From NCBI GenBank assembly GCA_902462525.1, contig CABQCA010000043.1:1-14937 (forward strand): DNA of 14,937 nucleotides, given 5' to 3'. The translations under genes and the position numbers were made by a program. The first letter of the stretch is position 1. The number at the start of each line of letters is the position of its first letter. This document shows, in pieces, positions 1-6,605 of this stretch. The notes beneath the pieces were generated by a model. The model did not search any database. It was not told the origin of the DNA and worked only from the letters and a program-made list of their open reading frames with translations. The stretch comes from an uncultured Porphyromonadaceae bacterium. Its GTDB lineage: Bacteria > Bacteroidota > Bacteroidia > Bacteroidales > Muribaculaceae.

Positions 1-208
1 ACAGCAGCGTCACTTCGCCTTCGACTTTGAAGTCGAGGTCGTAGTACTCGCCGTTGTAGACCACGGTGAGCTTAACGCCCAGATCGGCTCCATGGACATC
101 GGTGTTCTCCATGTTGACGAAGAACTGCTTGTCGAGATGGTACTCGAAAGTGTGTGTCCCTGTGCCGAGGCTTTTAAGAGGCAATTTGAAGTCCGAGAAT
201 TTTCCCAT
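1..208 (-). CDS. DUF177 (YceD-like) protein, N-terminal part only
   Basis: The first 69 codons are present; the gene runs off the left edge. The protein starts MGKFSDFKLPLKSL and continues with THTFEYHLDKQFF, which I recognise as the start of the DUF177/YceD family in Bacteroidetes. In this phylum the gene normally lies directly before rpmF (ribosomal protein L32) and fatty-acid genes, and it is thought to act with ribosomal RNA or ribosome assembly; that neighbourhood is outside the window. The family's cysteine motif would also lie beyond the edge. The ATG is favoured because a full Bacteroidetes-type promoter ends 26 bases upstream and the family's N-terminus aligns with it. Family assignment is recognition from memory of the N-terminal motif, not a search. 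Confidence 0.8.
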   Translation of the reverse strand, partial: MGKFSDFKLPLKSLGTGTHTFEYHLDKQFFVNMENTDVHGADLGVKLTVVYNGEYYDLDFKVEGEVTLL

Positions 209-233
209 TTGCTTAAGAGCTGAAAAAACTGTG

Positions 234-265
234 CAAAGTTAAGCCTTTTTCTTGCAATATGCAAA
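234..265 (-). promoter_or_regulatory. Bacteroidetes-type promoter of the DUF177 gene
   Basis: On the minus strand TTTG (265-262) is followed by a 20-base spacer and TAACTTTG (241-234). This matches the Bacteroidetes sigma-ABfr consensus TTTG-N19-21-TAnnTTTG exactly. The predicted transcript starts near 228-231, giving a leader of about 20 bases before the ATG at 208. The spacer also carries an inverted repeat, TTGCA-TAT-TGCAA, which overlaps the -33 box. Confidence 0.8.
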
Positions 266-299
266 GAACGAGGCTTTTTTTTGCCTTTTAAAGCAATGA

Positions 300-331
300 A
301 ATGCCCCGAGAACGTGTGTCGCCGGGGCATT
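300..331 (-). terminator. Terminator-like hairpin after the YbjN-like gene
   Basis: A perfect 9-base-pair stem (AATGCCCCG at 300-308 against CGGGGCATT at 323-331) with a 14-base loop lies 21 bases after the stop codon of the 353-748 gene. On the minus strand the stem is followed by a T-rich but interrupted run (TTTCATTGCTTTT), so the U tract is weaker than in a textbook terminator. On the plus strand a run of six T follows 8 bases after the stem, but no plus-strand gene needs it. Confidence 0.55.
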
Positions 332-352
332 CCGTGTATTTTTTGCTGAGTA

Positions 353-748
353 TCAGTCGGCTTTCTCGAGGTCAACGTATGCGCGCCAGATCGAGCCGAG
401 CACCATCTTGATACAGTTCTCGATGATGTATTCCTTCGACACTTCTTCATCGAGCAGGAAAGAGCACTCCATGCGAACGTTGCCGTCGCGTACTACGGCC
501 GTAGGAAGGTTCTTGCGGCAGTTGTGGCGGTTGGCCAGATGATAGGGATCCTGACGGGGCTCGTAGTCGGGAGCGCCGGCGGCGTACGACAGACGGTTGT
601 TGTTGACCATCACGAAGATTACTACGTCGTGACCGAAGTCTTCGTCGGCGGACTGTACTACAACCATGTCGCCGTCGTCGTCGAGGCGGGTAGAGATGCG
701 GAGTTCATCGAAGTATCCGCGGATAAGGTTCTTGTCGATTCCTTTCAT
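353..748 (-). CDS. Small YbjN-like protein (131 aa)
   Basis: A 131-residue, acidic, soluble protein without signal peptide or membrane segment. The pattern of a short helix (IDKNLIRGYFDEL), then strands ending in VVIFVMVNNNRLSY, then a C-terminal helical half (VSKEYIIENCIKMVLGSI) resembles the YbjN/sensory-transduction-regulator family, whose fold is like that of type III secretion chaperones. It is slightly shorter than E. coli YbjN. The family has no assigned reaction; it is taken to bind partner proteins. The gene stands alone: it has a consensus promoter 34 bases before its ATG and a hairpin after its stop. No Shine-Dalgarno sequence is seen, as is usual in Bacteroidetes. The reading frame is secure; the family call is moderate. 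Confidence 0.75.
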   Translation of the reverse strand: MKGIDKNLIRGYFDELRISTRLDDDGDMVVVQSADEDFGHDVVIFVMVNNNRLSYAAGAPDYEPRQDPYHLANRHNCRKNLPTAVVRDGNVRMECSFLLDEEVSKEYIIENCIKMVLGSIWRAYVDLEKAD

Positions 749-781
749 ATTATAGAATTTATTTGTTTCGGTTCGTTACCC

Positions 782-813
782 CAAAGGTATCATAAAAAGT
801 GTGGTCCGCCAAA
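782..813 (-). promoter_or_regulatory. Bacteroidetes-type promoter of the YbjN-like gene
   Basis: On the minus strand TTTG (813-810), a 20-base spacer and TACCTTTG (789-782) match the consensus exactly. The predicted start is near 776-779, giving a leader of about 30 bases to the ATG at 748. The promoter begins 36 bases after the stop codon of the TolC-like gene. I see no terminator hairpin between them, so read-through from the efflux operon is possible. Confidence 0.8.
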
Positions 814-848
814 GTTGTCTGCTTGTTTTAACATACTTTAACCATGAC

Positions 849-2144
849 CTATCTGTTGTAGAAAAGCAGGATTCGGGCCCGGAGGATGGCTTCGTATTTT
901 GCCTGCACCGATTCGGCAAGGGAGTTGGTATATTCCGAGCGGGTGCGTTCGTACTCTGTGGGGGTGGCGCGGCCGTTGTCGAATTTCACTTTCATGGCAT
1001 CGAAAGCGGCACGGCTGCTTTCGACGGCAACGGTGGCGGCATCGCGTTTGGCGTGGGCGGCCTTGGCCTGTGTATATGCCTGGACTATCGCTTTGTAGAT
1101 GCGCTGACGGCTGTCGTCGAGCTGCAGACGGGCATTGTGAACCTGAACGTTCGCGCGGCGAACGCTGTTGCGCGTTCCGAAGGCGTCGAAGATGGGCAGT
1201 GATATTGAGAATCCGAGCTGTTTGGCAAAGTTGTGGCGCATCTGCTGGCTGAAATTCTCGTTGGTGAAACCCGAGGTTTTGTAGTAGTTTGTGCCAAGCC
1301 CGGCCGAGAACGATATCGTGGGGATATATCCTGTTTTGGCGAGTGCCACGTTTTTTTCGGCGGCTTCGGCTTCGAAGCGTCCGGCGCGCAGTGTGTGGTT
1401 GCGTTCGCAGGCGTTGGCCCACACTTCTTCCGGTGAGAGAAGGGGCATCTCGCTGTCGCCCAACGGCTCGATGGCGAAGCCTTCGGCCGATGGCAGATTC
1501 AGCAGCTGGGCAAGGTCGAGGAGGGCTATCACGCTGTCGTTGGTACAGTTCACGAGGTTGAGTTCGTCCTGGCTCACCTGCGAACGGGCCTCGTAGATGT
1601 CGAGTTCGGGTATTTTGCCGGCTTCAAGAAGCGCCTGCCGCCTGGCGAGTTCGGCGGTGGATATATTAAGGCGTTCGCGGGCTACCTGCAGCAGTTCGCC
1701 TGCATATAGGGCCTGAAGGTACTGGGTGATCACATTGAGGGTCACATCGTCTTTGGCAGCCTCGGTCTGCTCCAGAAGAGCCCGAAGCGATGCTTTTTCG
1801 TATTTCAGACGGCGTATGCCGGCAAGACCCTGAAAAATGGGCAGATTGAGGTTGGCGCCTACCGAGAACGACGACGTATTGCGGTTGGCATAGGTGTTTT
1901 CGGCTGTCAGACCTCGGCCGAAACTGAAACTCTGGCTGCCGTAGGCGCTGACAGTGGGCAGAAAGCGGTCTTTTGCCTCGGTAACACTCAGGCGTCCGTT
2001 TTCCTCCTGGAGCAGCCGTGTCTGTACATTGATGTTGTGGGCAATGGCATAGTTCACGCAGCTGTCGAGACTCCATGTTTCGGCGGAAGCCGCCGAAGCC
2101 ACAGAGATGCATGCAGCCAGCAATATATTTTTTAGCGCAGTCAT
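849..2144 (-). CDS. TolC-family outer-membrane efflux channel
   Basis: A 431-residue protein and last gene of the efflux operon. The start is set at the ATG at 2144 because it gives a clean signal peptide (hydrophobic ILLAACISVASAASA, cleavage before ETW). A GTG at 2207 in the same frame would put 21 hydrophilic residues in front of it. After WSLDSCVNYAIAHNINVQ, the usual opening of outer-membrane efflux proteins, come two repeats of long helical segments separated by strand-forming stretches (for example SFSVGANLNLPIF and LGFSISLPIFDAF). This is the duplicated OEP layout of TolC. Such proteins trimerise to form a barrel in the outer membrane and a helical tunnel in the periplasm. The length fits the family. 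It would receive substrate from the adaptor gene, whose stop lies 66 bases upstream. Substrate unknown. Confidence 0.93.
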   Translation of the reverse strand: MTALKNILLAACISVASAASAETWSLDSCVNYAIAHNINVQTRLLQEENGRLSVTEAKDRFLPTVSAYGSQSFSFGRGLTAENTYANRNTSSFSVGANLNLPIFQGLAGIRRLKYEKASLRALLEQTEAAKDDVTLNVITQYLQALYAGELLQVARERLNISTAELARRQALLEAGKIPELDIYEARSQVSQDELNLVNCTNDSVIALLDLAQLLNLPSAEGFAIEPLGDSEMPLLSPEEVWANACERNHTLRAGRFEAEAAEKNVALAKTGYIPTISFSAGLGTNYYKTSGFTNENFSQQMRHNFAKQLGFSISLPIFDAFGTRNSVRRANVQVHNARLQLDDSRQRIYKAIVQAYTQAKAAHAKRDAATVAVESSRAAFDAMKVKFDNGRATPTEYERTRSEYTNSLAESVQAKYEAILRARILLFYNR

Positions 2145-2194
2145 TTTGATTTTGAATTGCAGATTATACTCCGGGGTATATAGGGCAAAGCCCC

Positions 2195-2215
2195 TTTCAC
2201 TCTTCACTTTTCACT
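2195..2215. repeat. Three tandem heptamers at the adaptor stop codon
   Basis: On the plus strand TTTCACT, CTTCACT and TTTCACT stand head to tail (2195-2201, 2202-2208, 2209-2215). The middle copy differs at one base. The adaptor's TGA stop codon (2213-2211) lies inside the copy nearest the adaptor; the other two copies are in the gap before the TolC-like gene. No function can be read from it. Confidence 0.7.
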
Positions 2216-3305
2216 GTTTTTTTTCGCCGCGGAGCACGGCAGTGGAGTCGATACCCTCCTTCACTTCCAGTCGCAGGCCGTCGGTCATGCCGCCGGTGAT
2301 GGCACGGCGCTCGAAATGCTGCTCGGGCACGCTGTCGGTGAGTACGTAGACGAAAGTGCTGTCGCCGGCGAACTCTACCACGCCTTCGGGAACGGTGAGC
2401 ACATTTTCGGCCCGGGCAAGCACTACCGAAGCGTTGGCGCTGTAGCCGGCGCGGACTGCCTCGGAATTGTCGAGACTCAGAGCAGCCTTGATGTCGAAGG
2501 TGTTGGCGCCGCTGGTGTCGGTGCCCTTGGGTGCGATATATTCGATGATACCCGTCGGGTGTATGTCGGGCAGAGCGCCTATGGTTATTTCCACGGGCAT
2601 GCCGAGGCTTAGGAGACCCACCTCGGTTTCATCGACCTTGCCTTTGAAAATAAGGTTGTTCATGTCGGCGACAGTGGCTATGGTGGTGCCGTCGTTGAAG
2701 GTGTTTGCCTGAATTACCGAAGAGCCCACTTTAACAGGCACGTCGAGCACAAGGCCGTCGATTGTGGAGCGTACGAGGGTGTTGCTCTCCTGGGCATTGT
2801 ACTGGCTCACGCCCTCGCGCACGATGCGGTAGGAGTCTTCGGCCGACTCAAGTTCCTCCTGGGCCCGTCGGTAGGTTTTCTCGGAAGTTTCATAATCCTC
2901 GCGCGAAATCACCTTTTTCGCATACAGATCGGCGTCGCGGTCGAATTTTATCTTGGCGTCGCGAAGTTCTATCTCGGCGAGGTTCACGCGGTTCTGTGCC
3001 GACGACAGCGACGAAGCTTCGGGAATGACCTTGATGCGGGCTATGATGTCGCCGGCCTTCACTCGGTCGCCGGCCTCGACCTCGATTTTTTCGATGATTC
3101 CTGAAATCTGGGGCTTGATGTCGATTTCGTCGCGGGGCTCGACCTTTCCGGTGAGAACGGTCGAGCGCTCGATGGTAGCGGTCGACGGGGTTACGGTCTG
3201 ATATACGTCTTTCTTCTCCTGCGAGTTGAGGAAGAGATAGACAAAAGTGCTCACAAACAGCAGTCCGATGACAGTCCAGAGCAGAATGCGAAAGATTTTT
3301 TTCAT
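2211..3305 (-). CDS. Periplasmic adaptor of the efflux pump (HlyD/MacA-like)
   Basis: A 364-residue membrane fusion protein. Residues 6-26 form one N-terminal membrane anchor, with the rest in the periplasm. The two halves of a lipoyl-like barrel-sandwich domain are seen around residues 60-95 (PQISGIIEKIEVEAGDRVKAGD) and 180-212 (IDGLVLDVPVKVGSSV). Between them lies a charged helical hairpin of about residues 98-170, expected to reach the TolC-like channel. A beta-barrel domain (about 215-300) and a membrane-proximal domain (300-355) follow. It would link the MacB-type permeases to the outer-membrane channel. The gene lies 58 bases after the second permease gene, with no promoter-like sequence in that gap. 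Length and domain order are normal for MacA/HlyD-type adaptors of ABC pumps. Confidence 0.93.
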   Translation of the reverse strand: MKKIFRILLWTVIGLLFVSTFVYLFLNSQEKKDVYQTVTPSTATIERSTVLTGKVEPRDEIDIKPQISGIIEKIEVEAGDRVKAGDIIARIKVIPEASSLSSAQNRVNLAEIELRDAKIKFDRDADLYAKKVISREDYETSEKTYRRAQEELESAEDSYRIVREGVSQYNAQESNTLVRSTIDGLVLDVPVKVGSSVIQANTFNDGTTIATVADMNNLIFKGKVDETEVGLLSLGMPVEITIGALPDIHPTGIIEYIAPKGTDTSGANTFDIKAALSLDNSEAVRAGYSANASVVLARAENVLTVPEGVVEFAGDSTFVYVLTDSVPEQHFERRAITGGMTDGLRLEVKEGIDSTAVLRGEKKQ

Positions 3306-3363
3306 TATTGTTGATGTGTTTTTGATTATTCGGTTTGAAAGGTCAGGATCTATCGGGAAAAGG

Positions 3364-4614
3364 TCATTTGTCGCGCAGCGCTTCGATCGGCTTTATGCGC
3401 ATGGCTTTGATTGCCGGAAGTGTGCCCGCGGCCGAGCCGAGTACGAAGAAGGCGCCCACAATTATCATGGCGGTGGTAAACGATATCTGGAAACCGGCGT
3501 AGCCGTTGAGATCTTTGTATGTGGCTTTGTCGGCAAGACCGAGTATCAGCGCTGCGAAGCATACGCCGGCTATGCCTGAGACGAGTGTAAGCAGCACGCT
3601 CTCCGAAAGCACCTGCACCGTGATGTCGGCCGGCTTGGCGCCTATGGCGCGGCGTACGCCGAACTCATGCGTACGCTCCTTCACGATTATCCACATGATG
3701 TTGCCTACGCCTATTACACCGGCCATGAGCGAGCCTGCGCCCACGAAAAGCGCCAGCAGACTGATGCCGAGGAAAAGGCCGTTGATAATCTCGAACATCT
3801 CCGACACGTCCATGAAGTATATGGCCCGCTCGTCGTCGGGGTGAATGGAGTGGGCGGCGCTCAGCACGCGGCGTATGTAGGGCTCGTTGTCCGATGGCTT
3901 GTGGCCGGCAGTCGAGGTGTACATGAAGGCGTCGACGGTGTTTCCGCGGTTGAAAGCCCGGCGCATGGTGCTTGCCGGTATGACTAAACTGTCGTCGACA
4001 CGGCCCATCACACTTGCCTCGCCGCGCTGGCCGGCCACGCCGACGACAGTGAAGTAGACATTCCCCAGATTTACCGATTTGCCCAGCGGCGACTCGGAGC
4101 CGAAGAGCTCGGTGGCCATGTTGCGGCCGATCACGGCCACTTTGGCGTAGGTGCGTACATCGGCCTCATTGATGAATCGCCCGTCGTAGATCATAGGCTC
4201 CATAAGCTCGGTGTAGCTGTCCTCTACGCCCATTACGGCGCCGCTTTTGCTCTTGTCGGCGTACGATGCGTTCACCCATGAGCGGTACATCATGCTCGAG
4301 TTGTCGATGTAGGGCGCCACACGGCGGATATTATCAACGTCCTGTACGGTCATCGACCATGCCGATCCTTTGTTGAAGCCTTTGTACGATATGCTGCGTG
4401 TACCGGCGAAGGTGGCGCCCATGTTAGTGGCGAAGCCGTCGAAGTTACGGCTCATGACGCCTTTGAATCCCTGCGAGCCACCCCACAGCATGGCCAGCAT
4501 GGCGGTGCCCCAGAAGATACCGAAAGCGGTGAGAAAGGTGCGGGTCTTGTTGCGCGAGAGTGTGGCTACGATTTCGCGCCAGTTCTCGATGTCGAATATA
4601 GATGTCGATTTCAT
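3364..4614 (-). CDS. MacB-type ABC transporter permease (second of the pair)
   Basis: A 416-residue permease with the MacB/FtsX layout. One N-terminal membrane helix (about 26-45) is followed by a large periplasmic core (about 50-275). Three C-terminal helices follow (about 281-310, 335-360, 378-400). The cytoplasmic segment KERTHEFGVRRAIGAKP (312-328) is the coupling region that contacts the ATPase, and the C-terminus PIEALRDK is typical. It has no nucleotide-binding domain, unlike E. coli MacB where domain and permease are fused, so it must use the separate ATPase gene of this operon. It starts 4 bases after the stop of the other permease and shares its plan, yet the periplasmic cores differ strongly; a heterodimer is the natural inference. 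Confidence 0.93.
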   Translation of the reverse strand: MKSTSIFDIENWREIVATLSRNKTRTFLTAFGIFWGTAMLAMLWGGSQGFKGVMSRNFDGFATNMGATFAGTRSISYKGFNKGSAWSMTVQDVDNIRRVAPYIDNSSMMYRSWVNASYADKSKSGAVMGVEDSYTELMEPMIYDGRFINEADVRTYAKVAVIGRNMATELFGSESPLGKSVNLGNVYFTVVGVAGQRGEASVMGRVDDSLVIPASTMRRAFNRGNTVDAFMYTSTAGHKPSDNEPYIRRVLSAAHSIHPDDERAIYFMDVSEMFEIINGLFLGISLLALFVGAGSLMAGVIGVGNIMWIIVKERTHEFGVRRAIGAKPADITVQVLSESVLLTLVSGIAGVCFAALILGLADKATYKDLNGYAGFQISFTTAMIIVGAFFVLGSAAGTLPAIKAMRIKPIEALRDK

Positions 4615-4618
4615 AGCC

Positions 4619-5839
4619 TTATTCGTCGCGGAGCGCTTCTACGGGTTTTACTTTTATTGCTTTCAGCGCCGGAAAAAGGCCGGCCAGAGCACCGGCGATA
4701 ATCAGGGCGACGGTCACTTCCACCGCTATCGAGATGTCGACGGTGGCGTTCTTGAAACCTTCCACATCGCCCAGCACAGCGTTGAGGGCCTGAAGTGCGA
4801 GCGTTCCCAGCACTATGCCTATATATCCGAAGAGGGCCGTCATGGCCACGCTCTCGGCCAGAATCTGCGACAGAACCGATCTCGGCTTGGCACCTATGGC
4901 ACGGCGGATGCCTATCTCATGGGTGCGCTCGCGCACCGACACGAACATGATGTTGCTCACGCCCACGATGCCCGTGAGAAGAGTGAAAAGGCCTATCACC
5001 CATACCGCAAGATTGAGGTAGCCCATGCCGGCCTGCCCGCTGAGGTAGCTGTTGAAACTGTTCCATGTCCAGACGGCATTGCGGTCGGCGGGGTCGAAGT
5101 GATGCTGCCGGCCGAGTGTGGCGCGCAGGGCCGCTTCGGCAGCGTCGCCGTCGGCCTCGGTGGCGAGGCCCTCGACGTCGACCTTCAGCGAATAGGCTTC
5201 GTCGGTGTTGCCGGTCACGGCCTTATAGGCAGTGTAGGGCACCATGGTCTGCGAACGCCAGCGGTGGTCATAGACTCCTACTACGGTCCAGGCCAGGCCC
5301 ATGCACTGCACTGTGCGTCCTACGGCCGCCGAGTCGCTGTCGAAAAGCAGACGTGCGTTTTTAGCCGACATCACCATAGTGCGCCGGGCTTCATTGATGT
5401 CGGCGTCGTTGATGAAACGGCCGTGCTGCACAGTGATGTTGTTTGTCTCGGCTGCTTTGGGATATACGGCTTCAAAACCGCCGCTCACCACGTCCTTGGC
5501 GGTTGATATTTTGGCTGAATCGACGCTGGCGAACGCAATGGCGTCGGTGACGAAACTGCGGTTATCGTGCTTTATCGCATCGATGTCGGAACTTTTCAGG
5601 CCGATGTAGCGGCCGTCTTTGTAGCCTTTGTATGGCAGCGAGGTAACGCCGCTCCATATCTGCATGGAGTTGCTTTCGCTTTCGCTCCAGTTGTCCTCGA
5701 AGGAATTGCGCACGCCGCGGCTGGCTCCGAGCAGCACTATAAGCATGAATATGCCCCAGGAGACCGAAATGCCGGTGAGGATAGTGCGCAGCCGGTTGTT
5801 GCGAAGAGTCTGCGCTATTTCACGGAAAAGATCGAACAT
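4619..5839 (-). CDS. MacB-type ABC transporter permease (first of the pair)
   Basis: A 406-residue permease with the same plan as its downstream neighbour. It has a membrane helix at about 18-38, a periplasmic MacB-like core of about 45-270, and three membrane helices at about 274-300, 325-352 and 370-392. RERTHEIGIRRAIGAKP (303-319) is the ATPase-coupling segment, nearly identical to that of the other permease, and the protein ends PVEALRDE. The conserved coupling part and the divergent periplasmic part suggest that both permeases dock on the same ATPase but face the substrate or adaptor differently. The ATG lies 4 bases after the stop codon of the ATPase gene, so translation is probably coupled. 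Confidence 0.93.
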   Translation of the reverse strand: MFDLFREIAQTLRNNRLRTILTGISVSWGIFMLIVLLGASRGVRNSFEDNWSESESNSMQIWSGVTSLPYKGYKDGRYIGLKSSDIDAIKHDNRSFVTDAIAFASVDSAKISTAKDVVSGGFEAVYPKAAETNNITVQHGRFINDADINEARRTMVMSAKNARLLFDSDSAAVGRTVQCMGLAWTVVGVYDHRWRSQTMVPYTAYKAVTGNTDEAYSLKVDVEGLATEADGDAAEAALRATLGRQHHFDPADRNAVWTWNSFNSYLSGQAGMGYLNLAVWVIGLFTLLTGIVGVSNIMFVSVRERTHEIGIRRAIGAKPRSVLSQILAESVAMTALFGYIGIVLGTLALQALNAVLGDVEGFKNATVDISIAVEVTVALIIAGALAGLFPALKAIKVKPVEALRDE

Positions 5840-5843
5840 GGCT

Positions 5844-6509
5844 CTACTCCTTCACGATTTCACCGTCGACAATTCGGATTATGCGGTTCGTCGCCGCGCC
5901 TACCCCGGGGTCGTGAGTCACGATGACTACGGTCATGCCCTCGGCGTTGAGCTGGCGGAAAACCTCCATCACTTCTTTTGAAGTGTGGCTGTCGAGGGCG
6001 CCCGTAGGCTCGTCGGCCAGGATTATCGACGGCTTGGTGACGAGGGCGCGGGCTATGGCCACACGCTGCTTTTGGCCGCCCGACAGTTCGCCCGGAAGGT
6101 GGGTGGCGCGGTCGGCGAGGCCCATACGCTCGAGTTGTTCCATGGCAAGGGAGTTGCGTTTGCGGCGTCCTATACCCTGATAGAAGAGCGGGAGCGCCAC
6201 ATTTTCAAGCGCATTCTTGTAGTTGATGAGGTTGAACGACTGGAAAACGAACCCTATTTTGCGGTTGCGGATTTCGGCGGCGCGGTTTTCGCTCAGATTC
6301 CGTATTTCGAGGCCGTCGAGGACATAGTCGCCGCTGTCGTAGCTGTCGAGAATTCCGAGGATATTCAGCAGCGTCGATTTGCCGCTGCCCGAGGCTCCCA
6401 TGATCGACACCAGTTCGCCCCGTTCAATCTCGAGGTTGATATCCTTGAGTACATGCAGCGGAACTACGCCGGGGTAAGTTTTGTTGACGTCGTGAAGTGA
6501 GATTATCAT
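5844..6509 (-). CDS. ABC transporter ATPase (MacB/LolD type)
   Basis: A 221-residue nucleotide-binding subunit and first gene of the efflux operon. All motifs are intact: Walker A GASGSGKST (38-46), Q-loop Q90, signature LSGGQKQR (142-149), Walker B IILADE (162-167) and H-loop H199. The PTGALDS segment after Walker B is typical of the MacB/LolD/FtsE group, which powers mechanotransmission-type pumps rather than classical import. It is full length for a stand-alone subunit. The ATG at 6509 gives the usual N-terminus (MIISLHDVNKTY). About 96 bases separate it from the patatin gene; they contain repeats but no consensus promoter. Confidence 0.95.
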   Translation of the reverse strand: MIISLHDVNKTYPGVVPLHVLKDINLEIERGELVSIMGASGSGKSTLLNILGILDSYDSGDYVLDGLEIRNLSENRAAEIRNRKIGFVFQSFNLINYKNALENVALPLFYQGIGRRKRNSLAMEQLERMGLADRATHLPGELSGGQKQRVAIARALVTKPSIILADEPTGALDSHTSKEVMEVFRQLNAEGMTVVIVTHDPGVGAATNRIIRIVDGEIVKE

Positions 6510-6527
6510 TTTTATAGACGCAGAAAA

Positions 6528-6553
6528 ATGTGATGTATGTGATATACATGTAT
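6528..6553. promoter_or_regulatory. Direct repeats and palindrome before the efflux operon
   Basis: On the plus strand ATGTGAT occurs twice (6528-6534 and 6537-6543), directly followed by the perfect 10-base palindrome ATACATGTAT (6544-6553). An overlapping reading is ATGTAT-N5-ATACAT (6533-6549). The cluster lies 19-44 bases before the ATPase start codon, where a repressor or activator site would be expected. No regulator gene is nearby, so operator function is inference. Confidence 0.4.
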
Positions 6554-6559
6554 GACGCT

Positions 6560-6586
6560 GCCGGAGCGATAATATTACACACCGGC
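6560..6586. repeat. Inverted repeat GCCGG-N17-CCGGC
   Basis: A 5-base stem (6560-6564 and 6582-6586) encloses a 17-base AT-rich loop that itself holds the palindrome TAATATTA (6570-6577). On the plus strand a run of T follows, which would look like a weak terminator, but no plus-strand gene leads into it. On the minus strand no T tract follows, so it is a poor terminator for the patatin gene. It may be part of the efflux operon's control region. Confidence 0.35.
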
Positions 6587-6605
6587 ATTATTTTTTTTAA
6601 TAAAT

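Noticed and set aside
10..450. A 146-codon minus-strand frame across the DUF177 start and the upstream gap
   Set aside because: It crosses a hairpin and a promoter and has low-complexity Ser/Thr-rich translation; the DUF177 frame has a recognised N-terminus.
2145..2207. N-terminal extension of the TolC-like protein from a GTG at 2207
   Set aside because: It would place 21 mostly polar residues before a normal signal peptide; the ATG at 2144 gives a standard exported protein.
4370..5506. A 378-codon open frame on the plus strand across both permease genes
   Set aside because: It lies wholly opposite two genes with clear MacB motifs, shows no recognisable domain and has no promoter. Long antisense frames are expected where GC-rich third positions suppress stop codons.
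6560..6600. Plus-strand terminator (stem GCCGG/CCGGC followed by T run)
   Set aside because: No plus-strand gene precedes it; stem of 5 pairs and a 17-base loop are weak. It is kept only as an inverted repeat.
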